A DNA stretch of 64,000 bases from G965226155 sp965226155 (GTDB lineage: Bacteria; Pseudomonadota; Gammaproteobacteria; Eutrophobiales; Eutrophobiaceae), in assembly GCA_965226155.1 (NCBI GenBank), contig OZ245331.1:620001-684000 (forward strand). The letters are read 5' to 3'. The position numbers and the translations under genes were made by a program. The notes under the pieces were generated by a model, which was not told the origin of the DNA, did not search any database, and saw only the letters and a program-made list of their open reading frames with translations. Below are positions 35,412 through 45,418 of the stretch, piece after piece (positions within the stretch are counted from its first letter, which is position 1; every line of letters starts with the position of its first letter).

Positions 35412-37330
35412 CGGGTAAGCAGTTAACAATAGGAATACTAGGCCATGTTGACCATGGCAAAACATCCTTGGTAAAAGCGCTGACCGGCGTTGACACAGAC
35501 AGATTAGAAGAAGAAAAGCGCCGGGGTCTAACGATAGTTTTGGGGTTTGCTTATTTAAATTCCAAAAAAGGATCTATCGATTTGGTAGATGTGCCTGGAC
35601 ATGAAAGTTTTATCCGAACCATGATCGCTGGTGCAACTGGCTTAAATGGAATTATGCTTGTTGTTGCTGCAAATGAAGGGATCAAACCTCAGACTCAAGA
35701 GCATTTTGATATCGCCCGGTTACTCGGTATAAATCGAGGGCTAATAGCAATCACTAAAATTGATCTAGTTGATAACAATCAACTCGACATTGTCACAGAA
35801 CAAGTCAAAGAATTTATTAAAGATTCATTCTTGACCGATGCGCCAGTTTTTCCTGTTTCTATTGGGAATGAAGCGAGTATATCTGAGCTCCATACAGCAC
35901 TGCTTGATATGTTAGAAAATACTGAGGCCGGCAGGATCGGAGATTATTTTAATTTACCGATGGACCGCGTCTTTACTATTGATGGCTTCGGCACTGTCGG
36001 CACCGGGACACTCAGAAACGGGAAGATAGTCAATGGTGATGAAGTTGAAATCATGCCTATGGAGTTTAAAACGAATGTCCGTGAGATCCAAGTTCACAAT
36101 ACCACAGTATCTGAAGCCTTACCGGGACAGCGGGTAGCAATTAATCTACGTGGGATCAAGCGCGATCAGATTAAACGTGGTGATATTCTAATCCGACCTG
36201 GGTCTATTAAACCAACATCAAATATCTATGCAAAATTGCACATTTTAAATGATGTGCAGAAACTACCGAAGAGAAATGAATCACTACGCCTACTCTTTGG
36301 TACAACTGATGTTATTGCCAAGATAAGACCATTAAATAACGAACATCTTGAAACAAGTGCCGATATCCTGATACAGATTCGTATCCGCAATCCTATTATT
36401 GCTGGTACCGGGGAACATTTTATTATCCGCAGTTGTTCAAACATGGAGACTATAGGCGGGGGAGAATTTCTTGAAACAACTGAATCATTATCAAAGTTTC
36501 CCCTACAGGGATTGACTGACCATCTAGGTAAGCTCGAAAAAGCTAATTTACAAGAAAAGATCAGTCAATATGTCAATATAGCTGATACCGAAGGGATCAA
36601 TATTGTTAGTCTCATAGAACGGTCAGTAACGACACGGTCAGAATTGATATCGATCATTAATAATACCGATATCATGCTGATTGAAGATTCTGTCGCCATA
36701 AACCGTGCTGCGTTCGATAAATTAGGCAATAAAGCAATAGAGTTACTCAATGACCATCACAAAGCGGAGCCTTCTCAGATCGGATTACAAATTGAGAAGT
36801 TTAGATCATCATTTACTGAGTTGAGTAATTCAGTAGTTGTTGAATATCTCTTGGAAAGACTGAGTGACGAAAACAAAATTGTAGTTAACGACGGTAATGT
36901 CCGCCTTACAGATTTCAATCAGAATGCGAGTTTAAGCGAGGCTGATCGAGAGTTAATCAACGCTATAGAGCAACTATTCAGAGATAGCGGAACGGAAACA
37001 CCTTCACTGAAAGAAGCGACTGGGACCGATGCTGGGAAAATACGTGCTTATGAATATCTAATAGAATCAGGGAAACTCATCCCGCTCAAAGATTCTCAGA
37101 GTCGAAAATTATTTGTTTTTCATGCCGATACTATCGAAACTATCAAACAAAATTTAATCAAGGAATTTCCACCCCCGAAGAAATTCACCGTTTCTGAGGC
37201 CAAATCACTGATAGATAGCACGCGTAAGTATGTCGTACCGATACTTGAATATTTTGATAGAAGTCACCTAACGATAAGACGGGGAAATTATAGGAGCGTG
37301 TCATTACAAAATTCCACCATAGACAAATAA
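35408..37330 (+). CDS. selB: Selenocysteine-specific elongation factor SelB
   Basis: SelB delivers Sec-tRNA to UGA codons marked by a SECIS hairpin. The 640-residue protein opens with the GTPase P-loop GILGHVDHGKTSL and has VDVPGHE and the TKID motif. Translation-factor beta-barrels follow, then C-terminal winged helices that bind SECIS RNA (a segment near residue 565 begins ATGTDAGKIRAYEYL). Length fits bacterial SelB. It overlaps selA by four bases and is followed by the tRNA(Sec) gene 53 bases on. Confidence 0.95.
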   Translation: MTGKQLTIGILGHVDHGKTSLVKALTGVDTDRLEEEKRRGLTIVLGFAYLNSKKGSIDLVDVPGHESFIRTMIAGATGLNGIMLVVAANEGIKPQTQEHFDIARLLGINRGLIAITKIDLVDNNQLDIVTEQVKEFIKDSFLTDAPVFPVSIGNEASISELHTALLDMLENTEAGRIGDYFNLPMDRVFTIDGFGTVGTGTLRNGKIVNGDEVEIMPMEFKTNVREIQVHNTTVSEALPGQRVAINLRGIKRDQIKRGDILIRPGSIKPTSNIYAKLHILNDVQKLPKRNESLRLLFGTTDVIAKIRPLNNEHLETSADILIQIRIRNPIIAGTGEHFIIRSCSNMETIGGGEFLETTESLSKFPLQGLTDHLGKLEKANLQEKISQYVNIADTEGINIVSLIERSVTTRSELISIINNTDIMLIEDSVAINRAAFDKLGNKAIELLNDHHKAEPSQIGLQIEKFRSSFTELSNSVVVEYLLERLSDENKIVVNDGNVRLTDFNQNASLSEADRELINAIEQLFRDSGTETPSLKEATGTDAGKIRAYEYLIESGKLIPLKDSQSRKLFVFHADTIETIKQNLIKEFPPPKKFTVSEAKSLIDSTRKYVVPILEYFDRSHLTIRRGNYRSVSLQNSTIDK

Positions 37331-37383
37331 CTATCTGATCTGATTTTGCGCATAATTTATTTAGAAAAATAAAAAGCAACAAT

Positions 37384-37477
37384 GGAGGTGAATGTAGTCT
37401 GGTGACTTCCCTGGTCTTCAAAACCAGTGACTTGTCGTAAGATGAGTGGTGGGTTCGATTCCCACCCGCCTCCGCCA
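37384..37477 (+). tRNA. selC: tRNA-Sec (anticodon TCA)
   Basis: This unusually long tRNA of 94 bases has acceptor arms GGAGGTG and CGCCTCC, an anticodon stem CTGGT/ACCAG with loop CTTCAAA reading TCA, a long variable arm, and a T-arm GTGGGTTCGATTCCCAC. The CCA end is encoded. Position directly after selB supports the identity. IS30 copy 3 begins 11 bases downstream. Confidence 0.95.
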
Positions 37478-37488
37478 CTATTAAATTT

Positions 37489-38557
37489 CGTGAATTCAAT
37501 TTGTAAGTGCAACTCAATTAGGTGGCACGAACGGCAAGCTGCGGTAGCATCCTTACCTTTCGTTCTAGCAAGAAAGAGAGGCACAGATGAGACACTACAC
37601 ACAGCTTACCGAGCATCAACGTTACCAGATTTACGCCCTGATGAAAGCAGGACATACACAAACGGAGATAGCCGCCTTGATAGGCGTACATAAATCTACT
37701 ATTAGCCGTGAACTCAGACGCAACCGTGGCTTGAGAGGCTATCGACCCCGCCAAGCTCAGTTGCTCCGGCAAGCGCGTCGAGAAGCCAGCCAACAACAGC
37801 GACTCACCACGACCTTGTGGGAGCGAGTAGAGGTCTGGCTGCGGGACGAATGGAGTCCTGAGCAAATCAGTGACTGGTTGCTTAAACGAGAAGGTATCGC
37901 TCTGAGTCATGAATGGATATATCACTACATACACCAGGACAAGGCAGACGGCGGTGAGCTGTACCGGTACTTGCGTTGCCAGAAGAAACGAAAGAAGCGT
38001 TATGGTAGTTATCAACGTCGTGGGGTTCTGGTGAATCAGGGCAGCATTGATAAGCGTCCCGCCATTGTGAACAGGAAGACACGCATCGGTGACTGGGAAG
38101 TGGACACCGTCATCGGCAAAGGCCATCGACAGGCGCTGGTCACCTTGAGCGAGCGCAAGTCGATGTACACCTTGATTGCACAGGTGAAACGACGAACTGC
38201 CTCTGCCGTCAGGCAAGCTATCGTGCGATTGTTGTCTAATATGAAGGCGTCGGTTCACACGGTCACCTCGGATAATGGAAAAGAATTTGCTGAGCATGAG
38301 GTTATTGCTCAACAATTGAACGCGGGTTTCTATTTTGCACATCCTTATGCCTCCTGGGAACGGGGTTTAAATGAAAATATCAATGGTCTCATTCGACAGT
38401 ACTTCCCAAAGAAAATGGACTTCAGCACGATTACACAAAAGCAGTTAAACTTGGTCATGAAAAAACTCAATCACCGTCCCAGAAAAACACTTAATTCAAA
38501 AACACCACATGAAGTCTTTTTTAACATCAACGTTGCACTTCAAAGTTGAAATCCGCG
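37489..38557 (+). mobile_element. IS30-family insertion sequence, copy 3 (intact transposase)
   Basis: This 1069-base element is in the plus orientation, flanked by the 3-base repeat TTT (37486-37488 and 38558-38560). It has the same terminal repeats as the other copies, except for one additional T in the right end. It separates selC from selD. Confidence 0.95.
37587..38549 (+). CDS. IS30-family transposase
   Basis: This intact 320-residue DDE transposase has an N-terminal helix-turn-helix (TQTEIAALIGVHKSTISREL) that binds the IS ends. The IS30 catalytic core carries its Asp, Asp and Glu in GDWEVDTVIGKG, TSDNGKEF and WERGLNENINGLIRQYF. Near the frameshift point of copies 1 and 2 the text reads YTLIAQVKRRT, which shows the correct frame. 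It could supply transposase to the defective copies. Confidence 0.95.
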   Translation: MRHYTQLTEHQRYQIYALMKAGHTQTEIAALIGVHKSTISRELRRNRGLRGYRPRQAQLLRQARREASQQQRLTTTLWERVEVWLRDEWSPEQISDWLLKREGIALSHEWIYHYIHQDKADGGELYRYLRCQKKRKKRYGSYQRRGVLVNQGSIDKRPAIVNRKTRIGDWEVDTVIGKGHRQALVTLSERKSMYTLIAQVKRRTASAVRQAIVRLLSNMKASVHTVTSDNGKEFAEHEVIAQQLNAGFYFAHPYASWERGLNENINGLIRQYFPKKMDFSTITQKQLNLVMKKLNHRPRKTLNSKTPHEVFFNINVALQS

Positions 38558-38596
38558 TTTTAATTAATCTCTTACATAATAAATTAAAAAAATTAT

Positions 38597-39676
38597 ATGG
38601 ATAAAATAATAGTTGAACCTAACAGTGCAACAAAACCTATTCGCCTGACCAGCCTATCTCACGGTGCTGGTTGCGCGTGCAAACTAAGCGCAAAAGAACT
38701 GTCGAGTGTATTGCAAAACTTGCCACTGGTTAGTGACCCACGTGCACTAATAGATGCATCGACAAAAGACGACGCCGCGGTCTACCAAATTGATGACGAC
38801 AGAGCCATCGTTGCTACCCTGGATTTCTTCGCACCCATAGTTGATGACCCCTATAGCTTCGGAGCTATTGCCACTGCAAATGCATTCAGTGATATTTACG
38901 CCATGGCTGCACGGCCATTATTCGGATTAAGTATCGTTGCATGGCCACGCGACCCAGAAATATTGCCGCTACTGAATAAAGTTATGCAAGGAGGAATGGA
39001 TGTTGCCAATGCAGCTGGCGCATTTATTCTTGGGGGTCATTCTATTGATGATGCCGAACCCAAGTTTGGAGTAGTCGCTATCGGTGAAGTTAATATCACA
39101 GACATGAAGAGTAATGCCAACTCGAAACTGGGTGATGTACTGATACTCACTAAACCGATTGGGACAGGTATCCTGACTACGGCATTAAAACGTGATCTGA
39201 TTACAGAATCACAGTTACAGCCAGCAGTGGAAAGCATGTCCATGTTAAATGCATCCGCTGCCGAAGTCGTGAGGCAATATGGGGACGACGTACATGCTCT
39301 AACCGACATAACAGGATTTGGGTTGTTAGGCCATTTGTCTAATATGCTTCATGCTTGTGGTCATAGTGCAAAGATAATTGTAAAGAACATCCCTACATTT
39401 CCAGATGTCATGAAACTGATTGACAGCAATGTCATTCCTGGTGGGACGCGCCGTAATCACGAAGCGGCATGTGACTACACCAATTGGGGTTCGGCAATTT
39501 CAAAGTCCGATCAGTATCTATTGACTGATGCGCAGACATCCGGTGGTCTACTGATAGCTGTCAATCAGGAACAAGCTACAAGTTTTGTGGCCGACCTAGC
39601 TAAAGCAGGAACACTGGCTCAGGCAGTCATAGGTGAAATTGTACCGCGTGCACAATCCTTGATTGAAATAGAATAA
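38597..39676 (+). CDS. selD: Selenide, water dikinase (selenophosphate synthetase)
   Basis: SelD makes selenophosphate from selenide and ATP, the selenium donor for SelA. The 359-residue protein has the active-site Cys and Lys in HGAGCACKLSAKEL, so this is the Cys form and not itself a selenoprotein. Also present are the Asp-rich nucleotide site DDAAVYQIDDD, the segment GGHSIDDAEPKFG and the glycine-rich TDITGFGLLGHL. It completes the selABCD set. IS30 copy 3 lies 39 bases upstream, so it may be uncoupled from the selAB transcript. Confidence 0.96.
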   Translation: MDKIIVEPNSATKPIRLTSLSHGAGCACKLSAKELSSVLQNLPLVSDPRALIDASTKDDAAVYQIDDDRAIVATLDFFAPIVDDPYSFGAIATANAFSDIYAMAARPLFGLSIVAWPRDPEILPLLNKVMQGGMDVANAAGAFILGGHSIDDAEPKFGVVAIGEVNITDMKSNANSKLGDVLILTKPIGTGILTTALKRDLITESQLQPAVESMSMLNASAAEVVRQYGDDVHALTDITGFGLLGHLSNMLHACGHSAKIIVKNIPTFPDVMKLIDSNVIPGGTRRNHEAACDYTNWGSAISKSDQYLLTDAQTSGGLLIAVNQEQATSFVADLAKAGTLAQAVIGEIVPRAQSLIEIE

Positions 39677-39967
39677 CTAATAAGGTAGTTAATCTAGCCC
39701 CCAGTCAGCCCCTCCCAACAAATCATGTCAACATGACAATATCCTTATATTTAGCCAGAAAAGGCAAAGACTAGAATGCCTTAGTTTAAAGAGTTTAGCT
39801 ACATTAGTGGGCTATTTGGTGCAAAATTTTGTGCCGATTTAATTGTACGAATCAACGCAATTTGGTTTAGTATTTCAAGGAGATATCATTAGAAACCAGA
39901 TGGATTCTACAGCTACTGACGGACTGATGTTACTTTACAACACTATTACAGGATCAGGGGGTATGTA

Positions 39968-42412
39968 ATGCGCAAATCAATTTTATCTTACGGGTTTAAA
40001 TATATTGTAATTTCTATTGCAGTAGCAGGTCTATTACCCGTCACAGTCGTAGCCCAGATTGAAGAAATTATTGTAACCGCACAAAAACGGTCCGAAGATG
40101 TTCAGGACGTCCCTATTTCCATCTCAGCCTATTCCAATGACTTCCTAGAAGATTCCGGTGTAGATACCCTACAGGATCTTGGCGCATACACCCCCAGTCT
40201 CACCCTCAGCCAATCAAGCTCGGTTGCCAACCAACGTATTATAATGAGAGGAGTGGGATCAGTCGGTAATAATGCCATTGAGCCCAGTGTTGCGGTATTT
40301 ATTGACGGTGTCTATTACCCCAGACCTTCATCCGTTGTTGGAACCATGTCCGATCTTGAGATTGTTGAAGTATTACGTGGCCCACAGGGAACTTTGTTCG
40401 GCCGCAATGCTTCAATGGGTGCACTTAATATAACGACCGCGAAACCATCAGATGAATTCGAAGGTAAAGTCAGACTTAGCTATGGCGAACATAACCATTT
40501 CAGGGTATCCGGATCGGTTAGCAACAGTCTTAGCGAACAAACCAGCGGACGCTTGTCATTCCATTATTCTGACCGGGAGGGTTATGGTGATAATACCTTT
40601 ACAAGTAGGGACAATAGTAGTGAGGTCGGCGCCTGGGATGATTTTGGCTTCCGTGGTAAGCTAAATTTTACACCATCAGATTTATTGGATATTAACGTAA
40701 CCGTTGATTATGCCAAGGTCAACAACGAAAGCGCGGTGATCTCGGTAATATCTGATACAGTTACAGTAGCACCCGTTGACTACCTTGGCACCTTATCTGC
40801 GGTATTGAACCCTCTTGGACTCGCGCCAGGTGGACCCATACCCAATGCCACCGATACATTTGATTACACGGTCAATCAAGACCACCGTGATGACGCTGAG
40901 GATGAACAATGGGGTGCGGCACTGGATATCAGCTATTCAATGGGGGAACACACCTTACGCTCAATAACCGGTTACCGTGACTGGAAAAATGATACCTTTG
41001 AATCTGCACTGCGACTGCCGGCTGATCTCCTCAACCGAGTAACAGCGTACGAAACCAAGACGCTTTCCCAGGAATTCCAAATTTTATCCCCCACCGGCGG
41101 ATCTATGGAATATGTAGCCGGATTTTATTATTACGACGAAGAATATAATATCGATCAACAATTTGATCTAGGGCCAGACTTTTGCCCGGCTGTAAATAAT
41201 CTGGTCTTTGGCCAAGTCTTTGCTGGAGCAATAGCAGCTGGCGCGGGTGCCGCTGCCGCTGGTCCCACTGGTGCTGCCGTTGCCGGAATTTGTAGCGCTG
41301 GTCCACTAACTGGCGCTGTTGACCTTGATTTTCGCCAAGAGCTAACCAGCCTTGCCGCCTATGGTCAGGTGACGTTCAATATTGATGATCGAACTCGGGT
41401 CACTGGTGGTCTGCGCTGGACCAATGACGACAAGACGGGAAGTTTTACCCAATTGGTACCTAACGCAAGCTTATTACCAGCTGCTCTAAACCCCTTAGGT
41501 ATTAACTTAAGAGTACCAGATTCTAGCCCAAGTTTAACTTCTGATGAGAGTGAGATAACCTGGTTGGCCAATATCAGCTATGACATCAGCGATGACATCA
41601 TGGGATTTGCCAGTTACTCGACCGGCTTCAAGTCTGGCGGCTTCAATTCCGACGGTGCAAACACGGTCATCCCTAGGACATTTACATCAGAGACTGTCGA
41701 TAATTTTGAGTTTGGAATCAAATCCATCCTGTTTGATAACAAACTGGTCGCTAATCTGACCGTTTTCCAGACCAATATCAGTAATTTTCAGGACCGTCAA
41801 TTCGATGGTATTAATTTTATCGTCCAGAACGTAGGCGAACTGACTCAAAGCGGTTTCGAATTAGATCTGCAGGGCGCACCCAGTGAAAATTTATATGTTA
41901 TAGCCGGCCTGTCTTACCTTGATTCAGATTTTGACAGTTTCCCTAATGCGACTGCCCTACCGTTTTTTATTGCCACCGCAGCTGCTGGCACGACACCGAC
42001 TCAAGATCTCACAGGACAAAGTAACCACTTCTCACCTAAGTGGCAGTCTTCAATTATGGCAGAATGGCGTGATACCCTGCCAAATTCTGGCTTAGGTTGG
42101 TTTATCCGTGGGGAATATCAATTCGTTGATGACCAAAATGTCGGCGCAGAGACTAACCAGAATCCGCAGTCTATGCAGAAAGGCTATAGCTTAGTCAATG
42201 CCCGTGCTGGCATCACTGGCCAATCAGAAAAATGGGAGCTTGCTCTGTTCGTTAAAAACGCCACGGATAAAGGGTATTGCCAGACGATCTTTAACCAACC
42301 CATTGGAACGACTTTAGGCCTGGTTGACTCGACAACTGGTGGAGGCATGCAGCGATGTGTTCTTGGTACACCACGTACATTCGGTGTAGAGGCTACGTAC
42401 TCTTTTAACTAA
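39968..42412 (+). CDS. TonB-dependent outer-membrane receptor
   Basis: This 814-residue receptor has a signal peptide (cleavage near VVAQ, residue 30) and a TonB box EEIIVTAQKR at the mature N-terminus. The plug domain follows, with QRIIMRGVGSVGNN and VEVLRGPQGTLFGRNAS, then a 22-strand barrel ending in VEATYSF-Asn. It resembles the large uncharacterised group in alphaproteobacteria and gammaproteobacteria that takes up complex organics rather than known siderophores. An Ala/Gly-rich extracellular insertion near residues 417-440 is flanked by cysteines. The 291-base upstream gap ends in a GGGGG ribosome site; I see no Fur box or riboswitch there. A strong terminator follows. Confidence 0.93.
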   Translation: MRKSILSYGFKYIVISIAVAGLLPVTVVAQIEEIIVTAQKRSEDVQDVPISISAYSNDFLEDSGVDTLQDLGAYTPSLTLSQSSSVANQRIIMRGVGSVGNNAIEPSVAVFIDGVYYPRPSSVVGTMSDLEIVEVLRGPQGTLFGRNASMGALNITTAKPSDEFEGKVRLSYGEHNHFRVSGSVSNSLSEQTSGRLSFHYSDREGYGDNTFTSRDNSSEVGAWDDFGFRGKLNFTPSDLLDINVTVDYAKVNNESAVISVISDTVTVAPVDYLGTLSAVLNPLGLAPGGPIPNATDTFDYTVNQDHRDDAEDEQWGAALDISYSMGEHTLRSITGYRDWKNDTFESALRLPADLLNRVTAYETKTLSQEFQILSPTGGSMEYVAGFYYYDEEYNIDQQFDLGPDFCPAVNNLVFGQVFAGAIAAGAGAAAAGPTGAAVAGICSAGPLTGAVDLDFRQELTSLAAYGQVTFNIDDRTRVTGGLRWTNDDKTGSFTQLVPNASLLPAALNPLGINLRVPDSSPSLTSDESEITWLANISYDISDDIMGFASYSTGFKSGGFNSDGANTVIPRTFTSETVDNFEFGIKSILFDNKLVANLTVFQTNISNFQDRQFDGINFIVQNVGELTQSGFELDLQGAPSENLYVIAGLSYLDSDFDSFPNATALPFFIATAAAGTTPTQDLTGQSNHFSPKWQSSIMAEWRDTLPNSGLGWFIRGEYQFVDDQNVGAETNQNPQSMQKGYSLVNARAGITGQSEKWELALFVKNATDKGYCQTIFNQPIGTTLGLVDSTTGGGMQRCVLGTPRTFGVEATYSFN

Positions 42413-42430
42413 AATTTATCGGTATTATCA

Positions 42431-42462
42431 AAAAAGGGATGGGGTACTACCCATCCCTTTTT
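42431..42462 (+). terminator. Rho-independent terminator after the TonB receptor
   Basis: Perfect 13-base arms (42431-42443 and 42450-42462) enclose the loop GTACTA. The 3' arm ends in TTTTT. It lies 18 bases past the receptor stop. Because the 5' arm begins with AAAAA it could also stop transcription from the other strand. Confidence 0.88.
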
Positions 42463-42525
42463 ATTTTGCTAACCAGGAAATAGAACATTGGGGTATAGTA
42501 TCTACCACAACCTCATATCCCCTTG

Positions 42526-43819
42526 TCAAATATCTTGCGAAACAATCTCGATTGTGGCTGACAAGCGATGGATAAGGGTGCGAAGAAAGACCTTCAAAAA
42601 ACGCACCTGACAATTCAGAGAAACCTTGTTTATCACGGTTGAATTTATCTTCAATAACGATGTGTCCTGATCAGCAATAATACTAGCAGTCCGTGTAGTT
42701 TTAGCGAGATAACCCATTTCACCAAAACAATCACCCTGTTTCAATTCACGTATGACTTTATCGCTCTTCTGCACCTTCACATTGCCGAAAATAATGATGT
42801 AGAAATAATCATCCAGATCACCTTCTATAATGATGTTTTCACCTTTCTTATAGTCCTTCCAATTACTGGCATTGAGGATCTCTCGAACTTCGTCATCAGG
42901 AAAGCCCTGGAAAAACTCTAATGCTTTTACTGAATTGAATTTCTCCTCAATGGAGATTTCTGCCTCCTGTTTCTCAAGATTTTCAAAAACGCTGTTCAGC
43001 TCGGATGCGATATCCAAACCGGATTGATATCTGTCATCCCGGTTTTTACAAATTGCCTTACTGACAATCTTGTCGAAGACGTCGGGGATTTCAGGACGAT
43101 GCGTTTTGATCGAGATTGGTTCTTCATTTAATACATTGTTTACCAATTGCGAAAAATCATCAGACGGAAACGGATGCTTGCCAGCGAGTAATTCATACAT
43201 AATGATACCTAAGGAATACAGATCGGTCCTGTGATCGATTTTTTCTTCTCTTAAATGCTCTGGTAACATATACCAGGGCGAACCCATTACCCCTCTGGAT
43301 TGTGTTTCAGTGACGTCAGGTTTATTGATATGAGCGATACTAAAATCACACATCTTCACGTCCATTTCATTGGTGGCAAGGATATTTGATGGTTTTATAT
43401 CACGATGAGTAACGCCTTGACTGTGCGCATAATTAAGGGCTCTTGTACACTTAAATATGATCTCAACAACCTTGTTGACAGGTAATAATTTGTCCGGCTT
43501 AGTATATGTCCTCAGCGTTTTCCCCGCCTTCTACATACTCCATTACGATATAACAGGTATCCTCATCAACTCCTGCATCATAAATGTTAATAATATTTGG
43601 ATGAGTGAGTTTTCCGGCAGTATGGGCCTCGTTGAAAAACATTTTTCGAAACTTTTCACCTGAATCAGGATCACTTAAATCATCTGCTATTGCGACTTTA
43701 ATCGCTACTTCACGATCGATATAGGGATCGTGTCCAAGGTAAACTACACCCATGCTGCCGCGGGCGACTTCATGACGCACTTCGTATTTACCAAGATTAT
43801 CTTTTATCTCTTGTGCCAT
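42526..43819 (-). pseudogene. Ser/Thr kinase with cyclic-nucleotide-binding domain, frameshifted
   Basis: This is a paralogue of the next gene upstream, with the same order of domains: kinase first, then a C-terminal cyclic-nucleotide-binding domain (GDCFGEMGYLAKTTRTASI). The frame starts at ATG 43819 with GRYE-type N-terminus NLGKYEV, runs to EYVEGG, then shifts. Dropping one base from the run of four C (43522-43525, plus strand) gives GGKTLRTYTKPDKLLPV, which matches the paralogue's GGQTLKNHCKPDNLLSI. Past that point HRDIKPSN and CDFSIAH lie in the second frame. One insertion thus separates the ATP-binding lobe from the catalytic loop. A homopolymer sequencing error cannot be excluded. Confidence 0.85.
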
Positions 43820-43916
43820 AAGCCTGATCCTAATTACTTTTTAATTATGATTTTTTCTGACAAAACATCAGCCTAAATATTATCACTTATTATGAACAAA
43901 ATTCCCGTTTTTTTCT

Positions 43917-45212
43917 TTAGTTTGGACCTGACACTACCATGCTATTTGTATTGGACAAGCGCCTGACCAACGTTTTTAGAAATATCTTACTAAACTTAAG
44001 TTGGCATTCCATGGAAACTTGATCAATCAAAGTGGCATTTATTTTCATTAACTGGACGGCCTCCAGAGCCTTGATGGTTGCTGTTCTTTCAGTCTTTTCT
44101 AGATAACCCATTTCTCCAAAACAATCACCCGCAATGAGTTTGCTTAGACTATGACCTCCCTTGCTTACCTGGACACTCCCAGATACGATAATATAAAAAG
44201 AATCATCAATATCACCTTCTACAATGATTTCTTCACCGTTCTCGCATTTCTGCCAGATACACGCCCGAACGATTTCCCACATTTCAGATTCTGAGAATTC
44301 GCGGAAGAATATGATGTTTTGTATTGCGTTAAATATTTCCTGTTCTTCGATATCATCTTCCGGTTGCTCCAGATAATCAAATGCCAGACTGAAGTCAGCC
44401 GCCATATTTAGCCCCATTGTGTAACGCTTGGATTGGGATTTCTGTAATGCGTGGTGGATAATTCGTTCCAAAATTTCTGGTAAATCGGATCGATATGTCG
44501 ACAAAGGTGGTTGCTGTTCGTTTATAATCTTGTGAATTAGTCGCGAAAAACTGTCGGTAATAAAGGGATGTTTCCCCGTCAACATCTCGTACATCACTAT
44601 TCCTAACGAAAACAAATCCGTCTGGTTTGAGATTGAATCTTCCTGTACTTGCTCCGGTGACATGTAACGGGGAGAACCGATAAAACCAATAGGCATCGTG
44701 TGAGTTGTGTCTGCAGAAATAACGTGAGCAATGCTGAAATCGCCTATCTTTATGTCATTATCACTAGTCAACAAAATATTGGTCGGTTTAATATCCCTGT
44801 GTATTACACCTTGCCTATGAGCATAATCTAATGCCCTGGCACATTTAAAAATAATCTCGATGACTTGTTCAATAGATAATAGGTTGTCTGGCTTACAATG
44901 ATTTTTAAGTGTCTGTCCTCCCCCCACCAGCTCCATAACAATATAACATTCCTCTTCGTCGACACCGGCATCCAATATCCCGATGATATTCGGGTGTTTG
45001 AGCATACCCGCAGTATGGGCCTCATTGAAAAACATGCGACGGTAACGTTGTCCAGACTCCTTGTCTTTCAACGACTCGGCCAGGGCTACTTTTACGGCAA
45101 CGAGCTGATCTGCAAATGGATCATAACCTTGATATACCAGGCCCATGCTTCCACGTCCTATCTGCTTCTGTATCTCGTATTTACCGAGTTTCTCTGGGAT
45201 TGATGTGCTCAT
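43917..45212 (-). CDS. Ser/Thr protein kinase with C-terminal cyclic-nucleotide-binding domain
   Basis: This intact 431-residue cytoplasmic protein kinase is fused to a cNMP-binding domain. Kinase motifs: glycine loop GRGSMG (19-24), Lys41 in VAVKVA, Glu64, HRDIKPTN (138-145), DFS (158-160) replacing the usual DFG, and SPRYMSPEQ. After about residue 300 comes the cyclic-nucleotide-binding fold with its phosphate cassette GDCFGEMGYLEKTERTATI, including the Arg that contacts the phosphate. This is the reverse order of eukaryotic PKG. The layout suggests a kinase gated by cAMP or cGMP; ligand and substrate are unknown. It diverges from the phosphonate operon across a 206-base spacer. Confidence 0.88.
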   Translation of the reverse strand: MSTSIPEKLGKYEIQKQIGRGSMGLVYQGYDPFADQLVAVKVALAESLKDKESGQRYRRMFFNEAHTAGMLKHPNIIGILDAGVDEEECYIVMELVGGGQTLKNHCKPDNLLSIEQVIEIIFKCARALDYAHRQGVIHRDIKPTNILLTSDNDIKIGDFSIAHVISADTTHTMPIGFIGSPRYMSPEQVQEDSISNQTDLFSLGIVMYEMLTGKHPFITDSFSRLIHKIINEQQPPLSTYRSDLPEILERIIHHALQKSQSKRYTMGLNMAADFSLAFDYLEQPEDDIEEQEIFNAIQNIIFFREFSESEMWEIVRACIWQKCENGEEIIVEGDIDDSFYIIVSGSVQVSKGGHSLSKLIAGDCFGEMGYLEKTERTATIKALEAVQLMKINATLIDQVSMECQLKFSKIFLKTLVRRLSNTNSMVVSGPN

Positions 45213-45418
45213 TCGTTTATGAAATTCAGTCTCAACATTTATTGTTGGATATCTGTCATGCTCGGGTGCCTTTAAGAGCTAATCAATATCGTAAAAGTAT
45301 ACCTTATGTAACTCTTTATTTACTGAGACTTTAGTCATGGATTTAATGTTTATCTTAAAGTGTTTAATTGAATAAATCCCTATACAATAGCTACCATGTC
45401 CCTATTAGTAGCCTGAAC

